Origin: Pedobacter westerhofensis
Lineage (GTDB): Bacteria > Bacteroidota > Bacteroidia > Sphingobacteriales > Sphingobacteriaceae
Length of the DNA: 64,000 nt
Assembly: GCF_900182595.1 (NCBI RefSeq)
Contig: NZ_FXTN01000002.1
Location: forward strand, 558,001-622,000
Reading direction: 5' to 3'
Part shown: positions 27,208 through 35,011 of the stretch, piece after piece
How positions within the stretch are numbered: position 1 is the first letter of the stretch
How the letters are laid out: every line of letters begins with the position of its first letter
Notes under the pieces: model-generated
The model's database searches: none
Seen by the model: only the letters and a program-made list of their open reading frames with translations
Told to the model about the DNA's origin: nothing
Made by a program: the position numbers and the translations under genes

Positions 27208-27558
27208 ATGAAGAATATTGGTCTTGTAATACTTTTTTGCAGTCTTTTGACTTTTACCAGCTCCTCGGCTAAGAAAGCAAAGACAACAATTGATAAACGT
27301 CATGCTACCTGCAGAGGAAGTGCAAACTGCAGCGCTTGCTCATCATGTAATTATTGCGGCCATTGTAATTCAGGAGGAATCTGCGGAGTTTGCTCTTCCG
27401 GCAGCTCTGGTCATGCAAGTTCTGCCGTTAAGGCCTACGCTGCGCCCAGGTCACGAAGTATCAGTGCCACCAGTTCACAATGCAAAGGCACAACAAAAAA
27501 AGGTGCCAGATGCAAGCGGATGGTTAAAGGCGGTGGATATTGCTGGCAGCACAGCTGA
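27208..27558 (+). CDS. Small secreted Cys-rich protein with C-terminal DUF5763-like motif
   Basis: The 116-aa protein has a signal peptide (IGLVILFCSLLTFTSSS) and then a Cys/Gly/Ser-rich block at about residues 34-62 with eight Cys in close CxxC, CxxCxxC spacing (CSACSSCNYCGHC). After a Ser/Ala linker, the C-terminal 26 residues read QCKGTTKKGARC, then MVKGGGYCWQHS, the C-x-G-T-x(2)-G-x(2)-C ... YC-x(2)-H pattern I associate with DUF5763. This tail is also found on other Bacteroidota proteins and may bind metal. Function is unknown. The mixture of two Cys modules in one export protein is unusual. Confidence 0.75.
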   Translation: MKNIGLVILFCSLLTFTSSSAKKAKTTIDKRHATCRGSANCSACSSCNYCGHCNSGGICGVCSSGSSGHASSAVKAYAAPRSRSISATSSQCKGTTKKGARCKRMVKGGGYCWQHS

Positions 27559-27570
27559 AATTAAATCTTG

Positions 27571-28485
27571 TTAGTTGAATGTTTGTCTGAATTCAAGCGG
27601 AGACAAGTCCGTTTTCTTCTTAAACAACTTATTAAAAGATTGAGGGTATTCAAATCCCAGCTGATAAGCAATTTCTCTCGCTGACAAATTGGTAGTTGTC
27701 AGCAGTTCCTTGGCTTTATCGATCAGCTTATTGTGTATGTGTTGTTGCGTGCTCTGGCCGGTTATACTTCTAAGCATGTCGCTTAAATAGTTGGTTGAGA
27801 TATTCAACTGATCCGATATGTAATGCACAGTCAACAAGCCATTTTGTAATGGAGCATCTGTATTGAAATAACCCGAAAGGATCTCTTCCAGTCGCACTAA
27901 TATATCGTCGTTGGCAACTTTTCTGGTGATAAACTGGCGATTATAAAACCGATCAGCGTACTGCAGCAGCAGCTCGATCTGAGCGATAATTACCTTTTGA
28001 CTATAATTATCAATGTTGGACTTGTACTCTGTTTCAATGTTTTTTTGAATAGTTCCCACTATTTGCTCTTCCTCGTCTGAAAGATGAAGGGCTTCACTTA
28101 GCTGATAAGAAAAGAAACCACAGTTTCTGATCAGGCGGGCTAAAGTAAAACCGGCCAGAAAGTCCGGATGGAAAACCAGGCTTATGCCTTCCTTTGGTGA
28201 AGAATCCCCCTGCTGATGTGACATGACCTGATACGGCGATACAAAGGACATGACACCTGAATCAAAATCGTAGTATTTCTGTCCATATTTCATGCTGCCC
28301 TCAAAATTTTTTTTGATGGAAATCGCATAAAAGTCGAACATGTGTATTTCCGGTAATGTATGTGTAGGAACAGTATCTTCCAGCTGAAACACACTCACCA
28401 ATGGATTTCTGGGTTTTGGCAAGCCCCAGAACTGGTGCAGTTCCCTGATGGATTTTATCAGATAGGGACCTTGTTGGTTTTTCAT
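27571..28485 (-). CDS. AraC family transcriptional regulator
   Basis: The 304-aa protein has an N-terminal sensing region and a C-terminal AraC double helix-turn-helix (about residues 210-304) with VHYISDQLNISTNYLSDMLR and EIAYQLGFEYPQSFNKLFKKK. It is a paralogue of the regulators at 4447 and 35012. The SDR gene upstream on the same strand (28662-29435) is separated by 176 bp and is the most likely linked target. The gene converges on the Cys-rich gene with 12 bp between stops. Confidence 0.92.
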   Translation of the reverse strand: MKNQQGPYLIKSIRELHQFWGLPKPRNPLVSVFQLEDTVPTHTLPEIHMFDFYAISIKKNFEGSMKYGQKYYDFDSGVMSFVSPYQVMSHQQGDSSPKEGISLVFHPDFLAGFTLARLIRNCGFFSYQLSEALHLSDEEEQIVGTIQKNIETEYKSNIDNYSQKVIIAQIELLLQYADRFYNRQFITRKVANDDILVRLEEILSGYFNTDAPLQNGLLTVHYISDQLNISTNYLSDMLRSITGQSTQQHIHNKLIDKAKELLTTTNLSAREIAYQLGFEYPQSFNKLFKKKTDLSPLEFRQTFN

Positions 28486-28661
28486 GATTTATATTTTATT
28501 TGTACAATCTATTTGCAGCAAATTCTGGTGCCCGGTTATACTTTTGTTAAGTTACAAAATGTGATCAGGTTTTCTGCATACTCAGTGATGTGATCAAAGA
28601 AAAAATGGCAAACAAACCAGCTGGTTTAGCTTGCCATTCGATGTCTAAAACGCAGGATAAG

Positions 28662-29435
28662 CTAGGCCTGATCGGTAGGACGGATCAGCACTTCGTTAAT
28701 GGCAACACGTCTTGGATTGGTTACAATGAATGTAACAGCCTCTGCGATGTCTTCAGCGTGTAAACGTTCCACTTCACCGAACATGGATCTAAACCCTTCC
28801 CACTGACCGTCCTTTGCATCAAAAAGTTCTGAAACGGTAGCGCCAGGTTCAATCACTGAGAATCGTAAAGACTGTTTTGTGAATTCCTGCCTCCAGGCCT
28901 CGGTTGCAGCGGTGACCGCAAATTTAGTTGCGGTATAGATAGCCACTGCAGGCGCCGCTACCCGACCAGACACTGATGAAATATTCACAACGTCGGCAAC
29001 TTTTCGTTGGCTTGTACCCACAGCAGCCAAAAGCTGCGGTAAAGCGGCCTTAGTGATATACATCAAGCCGCGCAAGTTTATGTTGACCATTTGATCCCAT
29101 TCATCTAGTGGAGATGCTATAGATGGGCCGTTCATCATTACCCCAGCTGCGTTCACGAGTGTATCCAGTCTTCCAAACTGCGCTATAGTTTTTTCTATCA
29201 CTTCAGATGCTTCAGCAGCTGATGTTAAGTCAGCCACTATGGAATAAGCTGTTCCGCCTGCTGCCTTAATTTTTTGCTCTAACTGCTCTAAACGTGACTT
29301 ACGCCGTGCAACCAGTACTACCTGTGCACCTGCTGCGGCCAAACGAATTGCAGTTGCCTGTCCAATTCCACTGGACGCTCCGGTAATGAGCGCTACCGTT
29401 TCTCTAAGTTGTTCTGCCTTGATTTTTGTATGAAT
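28662..29435 (-). CDS. Short-chain dehydrogenase/reductase with no conventional start codon
   Basis: The frame carries a complete classical SDR: TGASSGIG for cofactor binding at its beginning, LVNAAGVM, VVNISSVSG and YTATK. However, the only ATG/GTG/TTG start in frame is TTG 29342, which would remove the TGASSGIG motif. Upstream of it the frame stays open to a stop at 29456-29454 and encodes KAEQLRETVALITGASSGIG. An ATT at 29435 could start it. Alternatively an ATG at 29454-29452 in the neighbouring frame would join perfectly if the T5 run at 29423-29427 had one more base. So it is either a rare-start gene, a frameshifted pseudogene or a sequencing error. I give the ATT start as a working coordinate. 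Confidence 0.7.
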   Translation of the reverse strand: MHTKIKAEQLRETVALITGASSGIGQATAIRLAAAGAQVVLVARRKSRLEQLEQKIKAAGGTAYSIVADLTSAAEASEVIEKTIAQFGRLDTLVNAAGVMMNGPSIASPLDEWDQMVNINLRGLMYITKAALPQLLAAVGTSQRKVADVVNISSVSGRVAAPAVAIYTATKFAVTAATEAWRQEFTKQSLRFSVIEPGATVSELFDAKDGQWEGFRSMFGEVERLHAEDIAEAVTFIVTNPRRVAINEVLIRPTDQA

Positions 29436-29642
29436 AGGTTTGAATGAAACATGCTAACCAGTTTATTGAATATCTTGTTAACTGTACAAAAGTGGGGAAC
29501 TACCTGAACAGCCGATAGTCCATTTCTCTGAATAGATTATCCAAAAAGCGAGTTGCGCATAATGTTTTCTGTCTCCTAAGGTGCTTATGGCTGATTAATT
29601 GGAGCAATCTCATTCTTATGTAAGAAAATATAAAACGTTAGA

Positions 29643-29669
29643 ATATGTGTAGTCAGATACATATATTTG
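29643..29669 (+). promoter_or_regulatory. Promoter with overlapping inverted repeat upstream of GNAT-MarR-GNAT
   Basis: A perfect -7 box TATATTTG (29662-29669) lies 17 nt before the ATG at 29687. An inverted repeat ATATGT-N10-ACATAT at 29643-29664 overlaps it, the arrangement expected for MarR-type autoregulation. The sequence between 29436 and 29642 contains no gene that I can support. Confidence 0.45.
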
Positions 29670-29686
29670 AACGTAAATAGAATTGT

Positions 29687-30196
29687 ATGAAAAATACGCT
29701 GAACATCAAACCCATTTTTAACGATCATTGTGATCAGATCATTGACCTGATTTTATCCATCCAGCAAAAAGAGTTTAACCTGACCATTACCATCAATCAG
29801 CAGCTCGATTTACTGGATATTGAAACCAACTACCACCAGGGGGGCGGCAATTTCTGGGGTGCTTTTTTAGGAGATGAGTTAGTGGGGACAATTGCATTGA
29901 TCAACAGTGGCCACCAATCGGGCTGCATCCGCAAGATGTTCGTTAAAAAGGAATACCGTGGAAAGGAGTTGGGCACAGCCCAGCTGTTGCTGAATACGTT
30001 ACTTCAGTTCTGCCATGAAAAAGAGATCATGCACATCTATTTAGGTACGGTACACCAGTTAAAAGCAGCACATCGATTTTATGAACGCAATGGTTTTACG
30101 CCGATCACTGTCAGTGAGTTGCCGCCATATTTTCCTTTGATGCTTACCGACAACATGTTTTATCAAATACACCAGGATCAATCAGCCGTACAATGA
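29687..30196 (+). CDS. GNAT family N-acetyltransferase
   Basis: The 169-aa protein has the acetyl-CoA binding pattern KMFVKKEYRGKELGTAQLLL (motif A, R/Q-x-x-G-x-G/A type with the G replaced by K-E-L-G) and a motif-B helix AAHRFYERNGF. Substrate is unknown; the family moves acetyl groups onto amines or peptides. Its stop overlaps the start of the MarR gene by 4 bp (ATGA), so the two are translationally coupled. Confidence 0.87.
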   Translation: MKNTLNIKPIFNDHCDQIIDLILSIQQKEFNLTITINQQLDLLDIETNYHQGGGNFWGAFLGDELVGTIALINSGHQSGCIRKMFVKKEYRGKELGTAQLLLNTLLQFCHEKEIMHIYLGTVHQLKAAHRFYERNGFTPITVSELPPYFPLMLTDNMFYQIHQDQSAVQ

Positions 30197-30684
30197 ATAT
30201 TATCAACGAATTAGGCATTTTGGCCATTGCCGCACGCCTGCAGCGTCTTGCTGAGCAGATAAGAAAAGATGGTGTGCTGATTTATAAGGCAAATGGTATC
30301 GATTTTGAACCCAAATGGTTTCCCGTCATGTACACGCTGCATGTTAAACCAATACTGAGTGTTGTTGAAGTGTCCGCAGAAATTGGCTACTCACATCCCT
30401 CTACGATCAGTTTACTGAAAGAACTCGAAAAACAAAAACTGATCAAATCCGGGAAGGACAAATCCGATGAGCGAAAACGCATGATTCAGTTAACCGAAAA
30501 AGGAAGATCGCTGATCAAACGGATGGAGCCTGTTTGGGAAGTAATGATCGCCGCCGCAGAGCAGCTGACCGAAACTGAAAATAACCTGATGAAAGCCATG
30601 GCAGAAGTGGAGCAGCAGATGGAAGTACAGAGTTTTTACCAGCGCGCCAAAGTTATTATGGCCGCGGATGAGTCGAGAAAATAA
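30193..30684 (+). CDS. MarR family transcriptional regulator
   Basis: The 163-aa winged helix-turn-helix protein has a recognition region SYSHPSTISLLKELEKQKLI-type (residues about 66-87, shortened) and a wing DKSDERKRMIQLTEKG, the usual MarR wing with basic residues. It overlaps the upstream GNAT gene by 4 bp and is followed 30 bp later by a second GNAT gene. MarR and GNAT domains are often fused in one protein elsewhere; here they are separate. It probably represses its own operon through the inverted repeat at 29643-29664. Confidence 0.88.
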   Translation: MNIINELGILAIAARLQRLAEQIRKDGVLIYKANGIDFEPKWFPVMYTLHVKPILSVVEVSAEIGYSHPSTISLLKELEKQKLIKSGKDKSDERKRMIQLTEKGRSLIKRMEPVWEVMIAAAEQLTETENNLMKAMAEVEQQMEVQSFYQRAKVIMAADESRK

Positions 30685-30714
30685 TCTTTACAAATACTAA
30701 TTATCAAAATAAAT

Positions 30715-31200
30715 ATGTCAGTTACCTTAAGAAGTATAAAAAAAGAAGATAATGAAGAACTGGCGCGTATTATCCGCGCATCACTGGTAGAGTTTGATGT
30801 GCCTAAGATCGGTACCGTATATTCTGACCCTGATACCGATAGGCTTTTCCAATTGTTTGAAGAGACGCCCGGCAGTTGCTACTTTGTAGCTGAAGAAGAT
30901 GGCGTATTAATCGGTGGTTGCGGCATATTTCCAACGGCGGGATTGCCTTCAGGTTATGCAGAACTCGTAAAACTATATCTTACCAACGCTACGCGCGGCA
31001 GAGGCATCGGTAAAATGATGATGGATAAATGTTATGAAGCCGCAAAGGAAATGGGTTACACGCATTTGTACCTGGAATCATTCCCCCAGCTGGCCAAAGC
31101 GGTAAGCCTTTATGAAAAGGCAGGCTTTAAAGCCCTGGATGGTGCTTTGGGAAATTCAGGTCACTTTGCATGTACGATCTGGATGGTGAAGGAGTTATAA
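30715..31200 (+). CDS. GNAT family N-acetyltransferase
   Basis: The 161-aa acetyltransferase has motif A LYLTNATRGRGIGKMMM (RGRGIG acetyl-CoA loop), then the C-terminal YLESFPQLAKAVSLYEKAGF. It is the third gene of the GNAT-MarR-GNAT unit, with a 30-bp gap. It is not closely alike to the first GNAT gene, so the two probably act on different substrates. It ends head-to-head with the FAD-dependent gene on the other strand, with a 6-bp overlap of the two coding regions. Confidence 0.9.
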   Translation: MSVTLRSIKKEDNEELARIIRASLVEFDVPKIGTVYSDPDTDRLFQLFEETPGSCYFVAEEDGVLIGGCGIFPTAGLPSGYAELVKLYLTNATRGRGIGKMMMDKCYEAAKEMGYTHLYLESFPQLAKAVSLYEKAGFKALDGALGNSGHFACTIWMVKEL

Positions 31201-32325
31201 TCCAAGATGAGCAATCAGCTCTGTGGCGGCGGCTCTTCCTGCTCTGTTGGCACCGATGGTTGAGGCTGAAGGGCCATAACCTACCAGATGAACCCGTGGA
31301 TCTTTCATCACTTGTGTGGCTAATCTTCCTCCCATGAGAATTCCATCGTTGTCTTCACGAAGCATTAAAGGTGCCAGGTGATCCAAGCCGCTGCGAAAGC
31401 CTGTGCACCATAAAATAACATCGGCGGCAATGTGACGGCCATCAGCCCATCGCACTCCGTCTGAAGTAATTTCGCTGAACATCGGCTGGCGCTGGAGCAC
31501 GCCCCGGGCTTTCATCTGCTCAATTGCAGGAGTAAGAGGAAGGCCAGTGACTGATACGATTGATCCGGGTGGAAGCCCTTGTCTTACACGGTCCTCTACT
31601 TTTTGTACGGCGGCCCGTCCGTATTCTTCCAGCCATGGTCCTTCACGGAAGTTGGGCTCACTGCGCGTTACCCAGGTCGTTGTGGTCAACCTGGAAATTT
31701 CATCAAGCAGCTGGATCGCAGATATACCCCCGCCTACAATGATCACATGTTTGCCCAGAAAGTCCTGAGCAGTTTGATAATCTTTAGTATGTAGCTGGAT
31801 GCCTTTAAAGAACTCTGATCCGGGGTAATGAGGAATATACGGAGCCTCCCAGCTGCCGGTTGCATTGATAATGCCTCTTGCAGAAAACAGTCCGTGATCG
31901 GTCTCTATGCGAAACCGGTCAGCCTGGTTGCAGACAAGATTGGTTTTGACCGGCCGGTATACATGAAAATCAAATTTCTTTTCATACGCTGTGAAGTAAT
32001 GCGGAACGGCAGTACTTGCTTTTACTTCCGAAGCAGGAATGTCCAGGGTACTGGAGAAGGAGAGGCCAGGCAAATCGTGTATACCATTTACAGTGCTGAG
32101 CGTGAGCGATGGCCACCTGTATTGCCAGGCTCCTCCGGGTTGTGGCGACTGGTCTACAATCACAAATTGACGACCTTCAGTAAGTCCATGCTGCTTTAGA
32201 TAATAAGCAGATGAAAGCCCGGCCTGGCCTGCTCCAATCACAATAATATCAGTTTTAAATATTAACTCTGCTGCGGTATTTTTTGATTCAGGCATTTTTT
32301 TATCGTTTTGGCTGAGATCCAACAT
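31195..32325 (-). CDS. FAD/NAD(P)-dependent oxidoreductase (FMO/CzcO-like)
   Basis: The protein is 376 aa from ATG 32325; ATG 32295 is also possible. It has an FAD-binding IIVIGAGQAGLSSAYYL, the QPGGAWQYRWPS segment typical of CzcO/monooxygenase-like flavoproteins, and a second nucleotide site HVIIVGGGISAIQL for NADPH. Members oxygenate small molecules or act as thioredoxin-reductase-like enzymes. It starts about 14 bp after the Crp/Fnr-like gene on the same strand, so the two form an operon. The siderophore-interacting reductase gene is divergent from the pair. Confidence 0.87.
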   Translation of the reverse strand: MLDLSQNDKKMPESKNTAAELIFKTDIIVIGAGQAGLSSAYYLKQHGLTEGRQFVIVDQSPQPGGAWQYRWPSLTLSTVNGIHDLPGLSFSSTLDIPASEVKASTAVPHYFTAYEKKFDFHVYRPVKTNLVCNQADRFRIETDHGLFSARGIINATGSWEAPYIPHYPGSEFFKGIQLHTKDYQTAQDFLGKHVIIVGGGISAIQLLDEISRLTTTTWVTRSEPNFREGPWLEEYGRAAVQKVEDRVRQGLPPGSIVSVTGLPLTPAIEQMKARGVLQRQPMFSEITSDGVRWADGRHIAADVILWCTGFRSGLDHLAPLMLREDNDGILMGGRLATQVMKDPRVHLVGYGPSASTIGANRAGRAAATELIAHLGL

Positions 32326-32339
32326 ATAATCCAACTCGG

Positions 32340-32909
32340 TCAAACTTTTGATTTGATCCTGCTTAGCGCTTCCTGCGAAATGTTCAGGTAATTTGCTACA
32401 AGCTTATTAGACAGGCGAAGGATCACTTCCGGATTCTCCTGAAGCAGCAACTTATAACGTTGTGATGCATCAAGTGTAATAAACCTTTGCAGGCGGTTGG
32501 TATTGGTCACATATGCACCTTCTAAATATTTTCTATAAAAGTTTTCCCAGGCCGGAATTGTTTCTACAAGATGATAGAAATCTTTCCGGCTGATAAAAAG
32601 TAACTCTGAATCCACAATAGCCTGCGTACTTTCCACAAGGGTTTCGCCGGTGACGAAGGATACCAAACAGGTAGAGAACCTTTTTTCAAACGCAAACCTG
32701 CGGGTTACTTCGGCTCCGTCAGGTTTTAAGAAATAGATGCGCAGATATCCCTTCACCACAAAGTACATCCGCTTTACCGGATCCCCTTCTATTTCTATCA
32801 ACTCTTTCTTTTTAGCAGACAATGGCCTAAAGCAGGAGAGGACCAACTTTAGATCATCCTCACTAATGCTAACGCAGGAGGTTACATAGTCACTTAGCTG
32901 GTTATACAT
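32340..32909 (-). CDS. Crp/Fnr family transcriptional regulator
   Basis: The 189-aa protein begins MYNQLSDYV, the usual opening of Bacteroidota Crp-like proteins, so I chose ATG 32909 over 32978. A cyclic-nucleotide-binding-type beta-roll (KKELIEIEGD, KGYLRIYFL) spans about residues 20-120 and the helix-turn-helix is NKLVANYLNISQEALSRIKS. This group rarely binds cAMP and often senses redox or small molecules. It leads the operon with the FAD oxidoreductase and is divergent from the siderophore-interacting protein gene, so it likely controls both. Confidence 0.9.
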   Translation of the reverse strand: MYNQLSDYVTSCVSISEDDLKLVLSCFRPLSAKKKELIEIEGDPVKRMYFVVKGYLRIYFLKPDGAEVTRRFAFEKRFSTCLVSFVTGETLVESTQAIVDSELLFISRKDFYHLVETIPAWENFYRKYLEGAYVTNTNRLQRFITLDASQRYKLLLQENPEVILRLSNKLVANYLNISQEALSRIKSKV

Positions 32910-33140
32910 TAAAATACTTTTACTTAACATCTTTATGACATGCTGAGATACTAAGATAGCGCTTTGAGATGTCTTCAAGTTTAAGAGGGATCAAATTTCT
33001 GGTTTATAAAATGTAAAGATCGCCACTAACATCGTCATCCCGCCGCCGAATAAACGCCGAAGAATACCGAAAAGAGATCTAAGCTCATTGCATAATAATC
33101 AAACGCTATCAATATTACCAGCCAGGAAGTTCCCGGTAGG

Positions 33141-33159
33141 TTCAGGCTTCAAGCCTGAA
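33141..33159. promoter_or_regulatory. Perfect 19-bp palindrome upstream of the SIP gene
   Basis: TTCAGGCTT-C-AAGCCTGAA lies 52 bp before the ATG at 33211. The 1-nt centre is too short for an RNA loop, so a dimeric protein-binding site is more likely than a terminator. Confidence 0.45.
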
Positions 33160-33210
33160 TATTTGATCTCGATCAATGTTTTCAAAAATATAGCCAGCGA
33201 CCTTTACTTC

Positions 33211-34005
33211 ATGGAAACAACAAGATTTAAAAGACAAGCGCTTTATTTAAAAACCACAGTCAGTGCTGTAAAGGATGTTTCACCACATCTGCGCTGCATC
33301 AGCCTTCAAAATGATCTTTTCAAAAGTATCGGCCCCATAAATCCGGGCGCTCACTTCAAATTATTTATTCCCAAAGATGCATCTGCGGCGGCTATTCAAC
33401 CAGATATGTCCTCCGGCAGGGCCATCTGGCCTGATATGATCAGCAAACCTGTTGCCCGTACTTATACAGTGAGGCGAATAAATCGTGACTCGGGAACGCT
33501 GGATGTTGAATTCGTTATGCACGGTGACAATGGGCCTGCGTCGGCCTGGGCAAATCGCGCTGTAACAGGTAACGAGTTGGGCATCGCGATTAAAACCGGG
33601 AAATCATTTTTCTGGTCAGACTGGTATTTATTAGCCGGTGATGAAACAGCTTTACCTGCCATTGCATCCATGCTTGAAGCTATGCCAGCGGATAAGCATG
33701 GGGTCGCTCTGCTGGAAGTTGGCAGCGTTGCTGATATCTTAAATATCAGGAGCATGAGCAATATAACGCTACGCTGGTTTAGCAGGGATGGTAATCCCGC
33801 AGAGAAGAGCGAACTGCTATGGAATGCAATGAAGAGCATCAAACTTCCGGATCCTGCGTTAGGGTCCCGCTGTGTCTGGATCGCAGGTGAAAACAGTATG
33901 GTTACACAGTTGCGAAAATACGCTGCAGAACAGTTGAGGTTATCCCGGGAGGAACTGCGCGCAACAGCTTACTGGACAGCCGGTTTAAGCGAGGACATCC
34001 GGTAA
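33211..34005 (+). CDS. Siderophore-interacting FAD reductase (SIP family)
   Basis: The 264-aa cytoplasmic flavoprotein has the FAD-binding ARTYTVRR motif (R-x-Y-T-x-R), a segment WYLLAGDETALPAI for NAD(P)H and FAD contact, and the C-terminal WIAGENSMV...RKY of SIP proteins. SIPs reduce ferric-siderophore complexes to release iron. I chose ATG 33211, since the ORF start at 33088 is a TTG upstream of the palindrome and adds 41 residues without family match. It is divergent from the Crp/FMO operon. The siderophore receptor at 2041 is far away but could act in the same uptake path. Confidence 0.88.
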   Translation: METTRFKRQALYLKTTVSAVKDVSPHLRCISLQNDLFKSIGPINPGAHFKLFIPKDASAAAIQPDMSSGRAIWPDMISKPVARTYTVRRINRDSGTLDVEFVMHGDNGPASAWANRAVTGNELGIAIKTGKSFFWSDWYLLAGDETALPAIASMLEAMPADKHGVALLEVGSVADILNIRSMSNITLRWFSRDGNPAEKSELLWNAMKSIKLPDPALGSRCVWIAGENSMVTQLRKYAAEQLRLSREELRATAYWTAGLSEDIR

Positions 34006-34100
34006 GTCTAAAATATAACCTTTGGCTACGAAATGGCACCATTAGGCTAAATCGCTCTGAGCCCGCATACTGAACTTTGTCTCAACAAATAATTAGAATT

Positions 34101-35006
34101 ATGAAAATCATTTTAACAGGTTCTATCAGCAATGTTGGTAAACCACTTACACAAGGCTTAGTAAATAGCGGACATGAAGTAACTGTAATCAGCAGCAAAG
34201 CTGAAAGACGGGAAGAGATTGAAGCACTGGGTGCCAGCGCAGCCATTGGCGAGATGGAGGATGGAGCATTTCTTGCTGAAATTTTTGAAGGTGCTGACGT
34301 TGTCTATCTCATGGAAACACTGGACGCCGCAGGTGACATGTTTGACCGGAATGTGGACTTTATCGGAACCATTAACAGAATTGGCAATAGCTACAAGAAA
34401 GCAGTAGAAAGAGCTGGTATCAGGAACATCGTTCATTTAAGCAGTATTGGTGCACATATGAATAGAGGGAATGGTATTCTGATATTCCATCATAATGTAG
34501 AAAATATCTTAAAAGAGCTCCCTGCTGATGTCATCATTAAAACTGTTCGTCCGGTAGGATTTTATAACAACATGCTTTCTTTTGTAAGGAACATCAAATC
34601 AAAAGGCGCTATTATTTCAAATTACGGCGGCGACCAGAAAGAACCCTGGGCTTCGCCGAAAGATATTGCTGTAGCGATCGCAGATGCCATCGGGACACCA
34701 TTTGAAAACCGGACAGTGACTTATGTAGCCAGTGACGAATTTTCTCCGAATGAGGCAGCGAAGGCACTTGGCGAGGCTATTGGGAAACCTGATCTGCAAT
34801 GGTCTGTGATATCAGATGATCAGTTACGTAACACATGGTTAGGTATAGGCTTTAATCCCCAAATCGCAGATGGTTTCGTCGAAATGCAACACAGCCAGGG
34901 CACTGGAGAATTGTACGAAGACTATTACCGCAACAAACCCCGGCTTGGTAAAGTAAAGTTAGAGGATTTTGCTAAAGACTTTGCAGCAGCATACAAACAG
35001 GAATAA
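34101..35006 (+). CDS. NmrA/SDR-type NAD(P)-binding protein
   Basis: The 301-aa atypical SDR opens with IILTGSISNVGKPLT, where the usual TGxxGxxG glycines are partly replaced by S, a divergent cofactor loop, and then has IRNIVHLSSIGAHMNRG and RPVGFYNNML, both typical of the NmrA/HSCARG group of NADP-binding proteins. It starts at ATG 34101; the ORF start at 34077 is not supported. It is followed after 5 bp by an AraC regulator, so the pair is an operon. Enzymatic activity is uncertain because of the altered glycine loop. Confidence 0.85.
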   Translation: MKIILTGSISNVGKPLTQGLVNSGHEVTVISSKAERREEIEALGASAAIGEMEDGAFLAEIFEGADVVYLMETLDAAGDMFDRNVDFIGTINRIGNSYKKAVERAGIRNIVHLSSIGAHMNRGNGILIFHHNVENILKELPADVIIKTVRPVGFYNNMLSFVRNIKSKGAIISNYGGDQKEPWASPKDIAVAIADAIGTPFENRTVTYVASDEFSPNEAAKALGEAIGKPDLQWSVISDDQLRNTWLGIGFNPQIADGFVEMQHSQGTGELYEDYYRNKPRLGKVKLEDFAKDFAAAYKQE

Positions 35007-35011
35007 TAACG

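Noticed and set aside
33088..33210. TTG-started N-terminal extension of the siderophore-interacting protein
   Set aside because: It spans the palindrome at 33141-33159 and has no SIP-family sequence.
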